Shown here piece after piece: positions 46,749 to 56,700 of a DNA stretch of 64,000 bases. The stretch is from positions 1 through 64,000 of the forward strand of contig NZ_RKRK01000004.1 in the NCBI RefSeq assembly GCF_003815035.1, written 5' to 3'. The first letter of the stretch is position 1. Each line of letters begins with the position of its first letter. The notes under the pieces were generated by a model. It was given only the letters and a program-made list of their open reading frames with translations, had not been told where the DNA came from and did not search any database. A program made the position numbers and the translations under genes. The stretch comes from Abyssicoccus albus. Lineage in GTDB: Bacteria; Bacillota; Bacilli; Staphylococcales; Abyssicoccaceae.

Positions 46749-48023
46749 TCAAATTAATTTCCAAAAATCATTAATCCAATTATCATCTGTTAAATTTACA
46801 AATGCAACTTCAATTATTGCTATAGTACCTCCTGCTTCACTTAAAGATTGAAATACTGTTCGGGGGTAACTACCACTATATGGATACAATAGAATTACCT
46901 TTTTAACATTAATACCATGATGTCTATATCTTGTAAAATATGCATACATTTGATAAATATCCATTTGACTGGGGCCATTACTACCAAGTATCTTCCACTT
47001 TGTGTCAACTATGATTACATCTTCATTTTTTTTAATAACTATATCTGGTTTCAATTTATATATACTAGTATATTCATTATTTTTCTTGTTAAATAGCGAG
47101 TATTTATTTTGTTGACTTACAATTTCAATATTATCAATATTATTATACTTCAATTTATTATATACATACTCTTCATAAAGCCTTTCCATAGGAAATAGAA
47201 ATGCTAATGAAGAATTAACACCTGAAAATGTATTAAATGTGTTATTATTTAAAATCATTTTGGACCATTCAATTGCTTTATCATATATTTCAAACCTTCT
47301 ATTAATATGTGGAGATATTTTATTAATATCAAGTAGCCTAGCATTAATATCTTCAAAAAAAGGTAGCAAATTATTAATTTTACGATTAACATTATTTGAC
47401 ACATTTACTTTAGAAAGATAGATTAAAGTTGCTTTAATTAACCTATTCAAATTATGGTCTAAAATAAAGTCGTCATATTCATTATAAAAGTTAGAGTAAT
47501 TAAATTTATTAACTTTAACATGTTTATGAATAAGTAATTTACCTTTTAAAAATTTGAAGTTCTCCTCTACTTTTTGATATTCGGATACTAACCCTACTTT
47601 ACAAATTTTTTCGACTTCATCCAAAAACATGTTAATAAAAATTTCTAACATCGAATTATTATCTTTATCCATAGCTATTTCATCAAATAACTTAGATTTT
47701 ACATGTTTTGTGTCTCTAAGCATTGTAAATACCAATTTCTTTGATTCTTCATCACTATTTATGCCATAAAGTTTGGGAAGAATTTCAACAATTAAACCAG
47801 AGTTTATTTTTAAAACCCCTACATAATTCTTAAATTGTACACCCTTTCTTATTGGATTTAAAAAGTCTTCTACATTTGCCTTGGATTTATCTATTTTTAA
47901 ATTTTGCAATTGTTCAATATCAGTATTAGTAATTATAACATCATTAATTTTTTCGCCAATATAAATGCGGTCAAATTCTTTAAGTACAATTAACCTCTTC
48001 ATTTTATAGGTTCTCATTGTCAA
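46749..48023 (-). CDS. mcrC: McrC-type nuclease subunit of a type IV restriction system
   Basis: Up to 424 residues. The N-terminal half (ADVEDFLNPIRKGVQFKNYVGVLKI, LVEILPKLYG) matches McrC domains that contact McrB. The PD-(D/E)xK nuclease is at about 325-345: KPDIVIKKNEDVIIVDTKWK, with D, D and K in place. The region after it (DIYQMYAYFTRY) completes the fold. McrC stimulates McrB GTPase and cuts DNA. The first in-frame start overlaps the addA-mcrB stop by 20 bases; an ATG at 48002, two bases beyond it, is as likely. Both imply translational coupling. Confidence 0.87.
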   Translation of the reverse strand: MTMRTYKMKRLIVLKEFDRIYIGEKINDVIITNTDIEQLQNLKIDKSKANVEDFLNPIRKGVQFKNYVGVLKINSGLIVEILPKLYGINSDEESKKLVFTMLRDTKHVKSKLFDEIAMDKDNNSMLEIFINMFLDEVEKICKVGLVSEYQKVEENFKFLKGKLLIHKHVKVNKFNYSNFYNEYDDFILDHNLNRLIKATLIYLSKVNVSNNVNRKINNLLPFFEDINARLLDINKISPHINRRFEIYDKAIEWSKMILNNNTFNTFSGVNSSLAFLFPMERLYEEYVYNKLKYNNIDNIEIVSQQNKYSLFNKKNNEYTSIYKLKPDIVIKKNEDVIIVDTKWKILGSNGPSQMDIYQMYAYFTRYRHHGINVKKVILLYPYSGSYPRTVFQSLSEAGGTIAIIEVAFVNLTDDNWINDFWKLI

Positions 48024-51000
48024 TGCTATTTATATATTTAATAAAATCTTCATGCGTTACATCAGTAACTAAATCATATTGTTCTTCAATATCATATAGA
48101 TCCTCAATCAATCCACTATCAAATAAATGTGGTTTCAGTTGTTTTCTTTTTACAAAAATACTATGTTTATCATTTAAAACTGCTTTGACCTTAATTAAAT
48201 CCCCATAAAAATAGTCTTGCAAAGTAGGAATAACTTTTTTTTGAAATACCTTCTGTAAATCTTCTAATGAACTAACATTAATAAATAATGCATGTCCTAG
48301 CATGTGGTCTCTATCATACAAAACAGATATACGTTCATTAAGTAAAGTTAATATTTTAGGCACATTAACCCCTTTAATTATTCCATTTTCATCTAATATA
48401 TTTGATAATGTTTTTGGAGAAGGCATTAGCTCTATGAAGTCAAATCTTCTTCGTAAAGCCGAGTCAATCAAGGTTATTGATTTATCTGATGTATTCATTG
48501 TTCCAACTAAATAGACGTTATCAGGTACACCAAACTTTTTTCCAGAGTACGGCAAGGTAACCATGCTACCGTTCCATTTTCCATCTACAAATTTTATACG
48601 CTTATCATCTTCAATCAAAGTTATTAACTCACCGAATACTTTACTAATATTAGCTCTATTTATTTCATCAATAGCAAATAAAAAGTTTTTATTTTCACCT
48701 TTTCTTTTTGATTCCATAGCTCTTTCACAAAAATCAACAAATATTCCATTTTCTACAATGTATTCAATATGTCCATTAATAGTTTTAGCTTTGATACCTT
48801 CTATAAATTCCTCATACCCAAATGATTGATGAAATGTCACCATTTCAAAATTACCATTATAATCTTCCTTATAAACTTCTTTAAAATCTATATCAATTTC
48901 ATTAGCCTTTTCAATACCTTTTTCAGTTATTCCCCACTTATTATTATCTTTCTTAAATAATTGATTTTTATCTTTATAAATTGCACCTCGAATAGTTGAT
49001 TTATAATTTTCAGGATTTGACTGTTTTATCTTTTCTTTTATATATTTATTTTCATAAATATCATTTAAATTTAATGGTATAAAATCATACTCCTTAAATA
49101 CCAACAATATAGCATTTATCCATGTTAATCCTTCCAAATTTTTTTTTGATACATCACTAGAAATAAGATTTGCATAAAAATCTTTTTTGATTTTATGTGT
49201 TTTACCTGTACCAGGAGGCCCATAGATTATTGTATTTAGAGATATATTATCATCTATTTCCGATTTATTAATATTATTTTCATCATCTGTATCATTTGAA
49301 GATTTATCATTAGAATAAAATTCTAACTCAATAATGTCATCAGTACTACCGTAAACATTTATTAATCCTTGTAGAAGCAAAATATTATCCATTGCAGTGT
49401 AACATGCATAATATATAGGGATTGATGTATCACTCATTTTAATTTTTTGATTATTATCTGATGATTTCTGATCCATTTTTTGTTCGACTTCAATTTCAGT
49501 CTTAAATATTCCAACTACATTTTTTAAAATTTTCTTTTGATGTTGCTCTGAGTCATCAATTTTCTCATTTGGAAAAATATCGTTAAAAAGAATCTCTCTA
49601 ACTTTTAATTCATCAATATGCTTAGCTTTAATATATGAAGCTACTATTGAGTTCCAATGTATATTGCCAGATTTTTGTTTCACACCTATTTCATGATTAT
49701 TTAATTTACATGAATGTAGAAGGTGCCCTTTTGTATCCTTATCATTTATTGTTAATGGTTTACCTTTCTCTAATCTTAAAATTTTACTAGTCATATTATC
49801 ATCATGCCTTTCTTCATTTGAAATTTTAACAATGTTTTTAAAATCTTTTGGATTATTTTGATATCCATCTAATAAACTGTCTTCACCAGTAACTTGTATC
49901 AACACATCACTTTTTGTTCCGTAGATATATGATGATACTTTATTCACACCTGTTAATCTTTGAACTGCTTTCGTATACAATGTCAACTGCTCTTCATATC
50001 GATTTAATAACTCTTTTTTCTCATCTTTACTGATCGTATCCGTCTTATAGTCGATAATAATAAATTCATCATCTTTCTCTAGTAATAAATCAATAATCCC
50101 TTCAAATAGAAGTTCTTCATCATCGCTCGCTTGAACAATATCATTATAGCTTGCAAAGAAAGGCTGTTCAGTATGAATTTCCTTAACATCTTTTAATAAT
50201 GTTTTCACTTCATGATTTTTTAAGAAATTCATCGCATTCTCTTTGAATTTATAGTTTGGACTCATGAACAATGAATGCTCTTTCGCTTTTCTTTCCGCTT
50301 CCTCTGCAATCAATTCTTCACCTTTATCACGATTCATTCTATAATCATTCATCGCATGCATCATGACTTCATGCATTAACGTACCTGTCAACATACCATA
50401 ATCTTCTGAATGCCCCTTTAGCGGATTACTCGGCCTTCTAAACTGAACCATTTCTTTATTTAATGCTTCCCCTGTTGCTTCAAGTTGCTGTTGTTGTCTT
50501 AACTGCTTCAACTCAGTTACTGAAACTTTTTTGACATCTGGTCGTTGTTGTTCATAATTCTGATCCAACTGACTTAAATCGATTTCTGATGAAGTTTTAT
50601 CCTCATGATTAAATGATTCTAATATTGAATTCAGTCTAGAAGAATGATCTTTCTGAAATGATCTTTCTGATGAATCATTCTTTTTTGATTCATCTTCTTT
50701 TAGTGAGGTACTATCTTGTTTCAACTTTATTAATTCATCCATATCTTTATGATTAATATTGATGAACTGTTCATCACTGAAATGGTTAATCACATCTAAA
50801 ATGTATAATGCTGGTTTACTTTGCTTTATAGGATCATCTTTTTCATTCATTTTAGATTTTTCAATCTCTTTGTCATCGACAATCAATGGGATATGAATTG
50901 AGTTTTCCGCTCTCGTAAACGCTACATACATCTTTCGTAATTCTTCACCTTGTTGTTTATTAATCATTTGATTCTTGATTAATTTATTATAGAATGATTC

Positions 51001-53739
51001 TTCATACCCATAAACTTCAGAACTTACATGAGAATACAATTGATCGATACCGTATCCTAATTTACTATCAATCACTAAACGGCTCTCTGCAGATTTCTTA
51101 TTAAATTTAGTTTCAGTATCAACATAAATTACATGTTTAAACTCTAATCCTTTAGCTCCGTGAATTGTCATAATCTTTACTGCATCGTCTTCAGAAACGA
51201 AAGATTCTTCACCAAAATCTTGTTCTTTAGAGATTAAATGATTCATTTGATTAATAAATTCATGAACAGAGCGATGTCCTTGACGATTAAATTCAACTGC
51301 TTTATTAATTAATCCAGTTAAGTTAGCCTCTCGTGATTCACTTAATGGCATCGATACAAAGAATGATTCAATCTCAAGATCTTCATATAATTTTCTTAGA
51401 ATTTCATCTACTGAGTGATACCTTACATATCGTCTTAAATCATATAAAGTCTCTTTAAAATAAACTAGCCTGTCATATAAGTCCTTATCTTTATTGTCTT
51501 CATCATTAATAAAATTAAATATACTGTACAAATAATGACTATAACTATTCGGATTCTTAATTGTTGCAATATCTTTCACCGAAAGATTAAAGATAGGCAA
51601 CCTCATCATTGAAATTAAATCTACATCTTGTAATGGGTTATCTAATGCCCGTAAGACACTTAAAACCACTTTAACTTCCAATGACTCAAGAAATCCTTTA
51701 CGAGTATTCATAACACTATTAATACCAACATTATAAAGTTCTTTACTATAATGACGATGATTTTTTCTAGAAGTTGACAAGATTGCTACATCACTATATT
51801 TAAAAGACGGATTTCCTTCTTTTAGCTTTTGAATCGTATCAATAATATATTGACTCGTCATCTCTTCTCTGCTTAACTTTTTACCATTCTGCTCATCAGA
51901 AGTTTTTTTATTTATCACAGTGACATCACATTTCGTATTATCGATATTAGAACCACCGAACTGTAATGCATGTCCTGAACGGTAATTAATACCACCACGA
52001 TCTTCTATCATAATTTGGTCAAATACACTATTCGTAAAGTCAATGACATTCTGATTCGAACGATAGTTCTTATTCAGTTCTATAACAATGTTTCGAGGTG
52101 AAACATCTTTAAACTTCGAATCAAGTTCATCATTTGTAAATGGAATAATCATATATTTATCTAGATCTTTATTTAATTCCCACTCATCAAGTTTCAAAGC
52201 CTGTGCATACTTACTATTGAACAACTCCGGATCCGCTTGACGGAATTGATAAATAGATTGTTTCACGTCACCAACCATAAACACTGTTGTAGGTTTCTCA
52301 TCATGAATAGGCTCTCTAATTTTATTAATTATCGCTTCTTGGACATTATTGAAATCTTGATATTCATCAATCATAATCTCTTTAAACTTATCATGATAAA
52401 ATTCTCGAACATCTTCATACTCTGTTAACAACTTTAATGTCAAATGTTCGTAGTCTGAGAAATCTATTAAGTTATTTTCTTTTTTGTATAAATCAAATTT
52501 CTTGATAATACTTTTTACAATTTCATTTAATGTTGCAATATAATTATGACTCACTTCAGCAAAGTTTTGATACTGAAAATTATTATTTGGGATAATTGGG
52601 TCTATACTCAAACTATTATTTAACTCTTTAAAAGAACCTTCTTTTATAAGTTTCTCACCATTTATAAAAAGCTCTGAAAAGACTGAATCTTCATCAATTA
52701 AATCTCTAACTCTCTTTCCACTTGACCCTGGAATAGGATTTAAAAACTTTGGTAAGTTTTCTTTGATTTTATAATCATTATAATTATTTGGATTTTTCTT
52801 AATATTTGATTCTATATTTTTAAGATCTGATAAAGCATTTGGAATATTATCTAACATATTTTTCAATTGGTTATAAACATCATTTAACGGTTTGGACTCA
52901 CTATACATTTTCAAATCATCATCAGGCTCAAAAGTGTACACTTTACTTTCATTTATAGATTTAACTGTCTCCTCATACATATAAGAAACGTCATTTTGTA
53001 GGCTTAATAAATTCTCTTTCAAATTATCAATATAATTTTCAATATAATTTAAAGTAAGTTTTTTAATAGGTTTATTTATATTTTCTTTGCTTTCAAAGTT
53101 CAAATAACTTTCAAAGATATCTAATAAACCTTCTTTATTCTCATTCGCTAATACTATATCAATAATTTCTTTGATTTTATCAACGATATACTTTCTGTTT
53201 TTAATCGATAGTATATTTGCTATTGTAATGAAGTTTTCATGATCATCTGGATTTTCATAATATGGCTCTAAACATTCTTCAATAATTTGCTCTAATAAGA
53301 CATCCCTTTCCACTTCATCCAATGAACGAAGATTAGGTGACAAGCCTAGTTTATAATAATTATCTTGAATAACATCTAAGCAGAAACTATGCAATGTTGA
53401 TATTTGAGCTTTATTTATTTGCTCAACTGCAGTTTTATATTTTTCATTATGCTCATGATCAGAATTTATATTTTCTTCTAACAAATCCTCTAAACGTGAT
53501 TTCATATTTTTAGCCGCTTCAATCGTAAATGTCGAGACTAACATTTCATCGATTTTCACACCTAATTCAATGTTTCTCTTAATTCTTTGAACAAGCACCG
53601 CTGTTTTACCCGAACCTGCAGCCGCCGACACCAATATATTGTCATATTGTTTAAACCCATCATAATTTTCAACACCATTGCCCAATGCATTAATAGAGAA
53701 CTCTTGTTGAGGATTAAATTTAATCTCTTTAGTACTCAC
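48004..53739 (-). CDS. AddA helicase-nuclease fused to a McrB GTPase
   Basis: A single 1911-codon frame. Residues 1 to about 1265 are AddA: Walker A VSAAAGSGKTAVLV (near 40), Walker B IDEYQDFNN (near 457), VGDVKQSIYQFRQADP, VKIMTIHGAKGLEF, YVAFTRAEN (near 940), and the RecB-like nuclease FIIIDYKTD (near 1230). About 1270-1480 is an unrecognised domain and acidic linker. About 1490-1911 is a McrB AAA+ module: GPPGTGKTHKIKK (1507-1519), TFHQSFGYEEFIEG, FLFAIDEINRANISKVFGEL, GTMNTSDKSITLIDSALRRR. McrB's own N-terminal DNA-binding domain is absent. GTG start with AAAGGGGG upstream, overlapping addB by 11 bases. Confidence 0.9.
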   Translation of the reverse strand: MSTKEIKFNPQQEFSINALGNGVENYDGFKQYDNILVSAAAGSGKTAVLVQRIKRNIELGVKIDEMLVSTFTIEAAKNMKSRLEDLLEENINSDHEHNEKYKTAVEQINKAQISTLHSFCLDVIQDNYYKLGLSPNLRSLDEVERDVLLEQIIEECLEPYYENPDDHENFITIANILSIKNRKYIVDKIKEIIDIVLANENKEGLLDIFESYLNFESKENINKPIKKLTLNYIENYIDNLKENLLSLQNDVSYMYEETVKSINESKVYTFEPDDDLKMYSESKPLNDVYNQLKNMLDNIPNALSDLKNIESNIKKNPNNYNDYKIKENLPKFLNPIPGSSGKRVRDLIDEDSVFSELFINGEKLIKEGSFKELNNSLSIDPIIPNNNFQYQNFAEVSHNYIATLNEIVKSIIKKFDLYKKENNLIDFSDYEHLTLKLLTEYEDVREFYHDKFKEIMIDEYQDFNNVQEAIINKIREPIHDEKPTTVFMVGDVKQSIYQFRQADPELFNSKYAQALKLDEWELNKDLDKYMIIPFTNDELDSKFKDVSPRNIVIELNKNYRSNQNVIDFTNSVFDQIMIEDRGGINYRSGHALQFGGSNIDNTKCDVTVINKKTSDEQNGKKLSREEMTSQYIIDTIQKLKEGNPSFKYSDVAILSTSRKNHRHYSKELYNVGINSVMNTRKGFLESLEVKVVLSVLRALDNPLQDVDLISMMRLPIFNLSVKDIATIKNPNSYSHYLYSIFNFINDEDNKDKDLYDRLVYFKETLYDLRRYVRYHSVDEILRKLYEDLEIESFFVSMPLSESREANLTGLINKAVEFNRQGHRSVHEFINQMNHLISKEQDFGEESFVSEDDAVKIMTIHGAKGLEFKHVIYVDTETKFNKKSAESRLVIDSKLGYGIDQLYSHVSSEVYGYEESFYNKLIKNQMINKQQGEELRKMYVAFTRAENSIHIPLIVDDKEIEKSKMNEKDDPIKQSKPALYILDVINHFSDEQFININHKDMDELIKLKQDSTSLKEDESKKNDSSERSFQKDHSSRLNSILESFNHEDKTSSEIDLSQLDQNYEQQRPDVKKVSVTELKQLRQQQQLEATGEALNKEMVQFRRPSNPLKGHSEDYGMLTGTLMHEVMMHAMNDYRMNRDKGEELIAEEAERKAKEHSLFMSPNYKFKENAMNFLKNHEVKTLLKDVKEIHTEQPFFASYNDIVQASDDEELLFEGIIDLLLEKDDEFIIIDYKTDTISKDEKKELLNRYEEQLTLYTKAVQRLTGVNKVSSYIYGTKSDVLIQVTGEDSLLDGYQNNPKDFKNIVKISNEERHDDNMTSKILRLEKGKPLTINDKDTKGHLLHSCKLNNHEIGVKQKSGNIHWNSIVASYIKAKHIDELKVREILFNDIFPNEKIDDSEQHQKKILKNVVGIFKTEIEVEQKMDQKSSDNNQKIKMSDTSIPIYYACYTAMDNILLLQGLINVYGSTDDIIELEFYSNDKSSNDTDDENNINKSEIDDNISLNTIIYGPPGTGKTHKIKKDFYANLISSDVSKKNLEGLTWINAILLVFKEYDFIPLNLNDIYENKYIKEKIKQSNPENYKSTIRGAIYKDKNQLFKKDNNKWGITEKGIEKANEIDIDFKEVYKEDYNGNFEMVTFHQSFGYEEFIEGIKAKTINGHIEYIVENGIFVDFCERAMESKRKGENKNFLFAIDEINRANISKVFGELITLIEDDKRIKFVDGKWNGSMVTLPYSGKKFGVPDNVYLVGTMNTSDKSITLIDSALRRRFDFIELMPSPKTLSNILDENGIIKGVNVPKILTLLNERISVLYDRDHMLGHALFINVSSLEDLQKVFQKKVIPTLQDYFYGDLIKVKAVLNDKHSIFVKRKQLKPHLFDSGLIEDLYDIEEQYDLVTDVTHEDFIKYINSIDNENL

Positions 53740-56700
53740 CTGGCTTAACCCCCTTTAATATATCTTCTAGAATGATTCTTTCATATTCTTCTTTATCAGG
53801 TTTACGTGATTCACTATTTGTAATATCAAAATAACAAGCTGACTTGAATTCACAATATTCACAAGGCTGCAATTCACCATCGTCATTTTCTTTAGGCGAT
53901 ACTAAGGCATGACCATTAAATATCTCACTAGTATTTTTCTCATAAATATCTTTAACTTTGGAGATGACTTCTTCAAATCCATCATGTGAGATAAATTTAT
54001 GTTGACTTTGATTTCTAATTAAAAATAATTCATCCATTTCCTTTTCTGGATTTCTTTTCTTATAATCTTTTTCCGGTTCTGGTCCACCATATTCAGATGG
54101 ATAAAAATGAGAAAAAATTTTCCTATAACTTTCTTTGTCAATTGAATTCTCATCACTATTGTATTTTTGTAGCAAAGCCATTAAACCTTCTGATTGACTA
54201 AAGTGAACTTCTTTATTAAATGCTTCAGCTTCATTGATAAACATACCTTTTGGTTTGTAATCTTTCTTTGTTTTATCAAAAATAAAAGTTTTAAATTTCG
54301 ACTCATATTCATTTTCATCATTTCTATTATCTAAAATTTCTTTTACCTTTTTCTTATCTGTATCATATTCAACTTTTCCATTTTTACTATGCACTGGCAA
54401 AAACATCATCGTATTTGGTAAGACTTCATATCCTTCCAATCCAAATTGTTCCTTATTTTCTTTAATCACATACATATAGCTAAATTGTTGAAGCTGACCT
54501 CCGTCTAATACATCTTCTAATAACAAATCTTTCTTGCTTAATTTATAATCTATAACGTTTATATAAGCTTTTTTGTTCTCTTCATCCCTATAAATATCCA
54601 CTCTATCTATTTGACCTTTAATATGAACTTTATAAGACTTATTATCAACTTTGGCTGTAGTGATTTCTTTAACATTTGCTACTTTAGACTTCTTGTTACT
54701 TTTATCATCTTCACGCACAAAACCAAAATCTGCTTCAAATCTTTCTGGATTATACTTACCAATACTTAAAGACATAATAGAGAATATTGCTGCATTACGA
54801 ACTGAACGATGAATTTTCCGTTTCAAATACTGGTTATAATGTGAATGGTTGTACTTCCCATTCACATACGCACTGTCACTTAAAACATCTTCGATAATTT
54901 CATGTATTCGATCGCTTAATTCTTGATTCGCTACAATCTTTTCATCATCTTCCTCATGTCGAAGGGTTTCAATAATGTCTGAATCTTTAAAGAGACGTTC
55001 CAATACTTCATGTTGAACTGTTCCTGTATCTTTAGATTCTATGTCGAATGCTTCCCTAGTCTGTAAATGTAATCCATATTGAGCGAAATGTTTAAACGCA
55101 CATCCGTTATATGTCTGGAACCTCGATACACTTGGCTCAAAAATATATTCGTTCGATGCTTGATCTCTTTCAGATTCAGATAGGTATAACTCATGCGCCA
55201 ATGATGGCCCTATAAACTGATTCGATACTTTAGAATAAAAATTATAATAATCATTTATTTCATCATATAAATCTTTATTATTATCTTTAATATAGTTCAA
55301 CGCATGAACCCATGGCTTCAATACTTCAGTTTTTGATTTATTTTGTGCTTGTTGATCCTCATGATGTCTTATAACTTTACTTTCATTTGTTTGAATCTTA
55401 GATAATTCATTTAACCTATGAATTAAAGGTGTTTTAATATGATCTTTGGAAGTTAATAGATTTATATATTCATCAAAGTGAATAATTTCATCATATTCAT
55501 TATCTTTATTTTTCTTATATTCAATCCATTCTCCGAGTAATGAATTTCTGTAGACTCTATACCTATTTGTATACTTATTAATATTTAACTTGCTATCATT
55601 AATCAATTCACCAATGAATGGACTTTCTTTTGTTACACGTCCATCATGATTAATTAAAGAATAAGTAATAACGACTTTTTCCTCAGCTGATTGAATTGCT
55701 CTATAAAATAAAGATTTGTCTTTATCTCTTAACTCTATAGTCGTTGGTGATAATCTATTTTTGAACTTCTCTTTGATTCGATCAGAAATTAGTTTATTGT
55801 CCTTAATCGTTCTTGGTGTATTATTTCGATCAAAATTTGCAATAAACACATATTTGTAGGAATCAAAGGAAACGTCATCTAATGATTTTATATATACCGC
55901 ATCTTTTAATAATTGTTGTTGTTGAAATACTGATTTTGAGAAGGTCGTTCTAAACAAATCAGTCATTAACTTTAATGATTTAGATCGATTGTCAAGTATA
56001 ATACCATTCAGTGATATATAACCACTCTCAATAATATTGACGACTGTATTATATACTTGTTGAACCTCATGCTTTTCCTCATCTTCATAATATGAGTACT
56101 GTCCAGATAACTTAGTATATATACCGTAATGATTAAAGTATTGGTTTATGTCGTCGAGAACATCAATCAAAGGAATTTCTTTTTTAATTTCACCACCAAC
56201 GTTTCTATTTGAATCTTCATTTATCTCTTCTTCAAAAATTGCCTTAAAGTTATTAACACCATCGATAATATGTCGTAGTACAATGACAGTATTAACAAAG
56301 CTCTCAGTATAGTCACTATCCACTTTATTTGATTGGTTCAATTCAACACTCTCTTCGATTGCTTCTTCATCATCATCTTTTGCATTCAGTTGACCAATAT
56401 CTTTAATCTCTTTGTCATTCAATGCATCCTCTAAATCAACATTGCCTTCATCTGTATTCTGATTTAGTGATTCATAGTACTCCTTTTGCCTTTCAACGAG
56501 TGCTTTGTATGCTTTGCTTTCAGGTTTATTTATGTTTTCTTTTTCTACTTCAGTTGTATTAACTTCATCTTTAGCAAGTTCTTTTTCATACCGTTTTAAC
56601 GCTATATCTTTAAGGAATTCGTCATTCTCATTCGTACGTTCTTTATACTTTTTATAAAAAAGTACCTCAGGATCAAATTCATGATCTTCATTGAATAATT

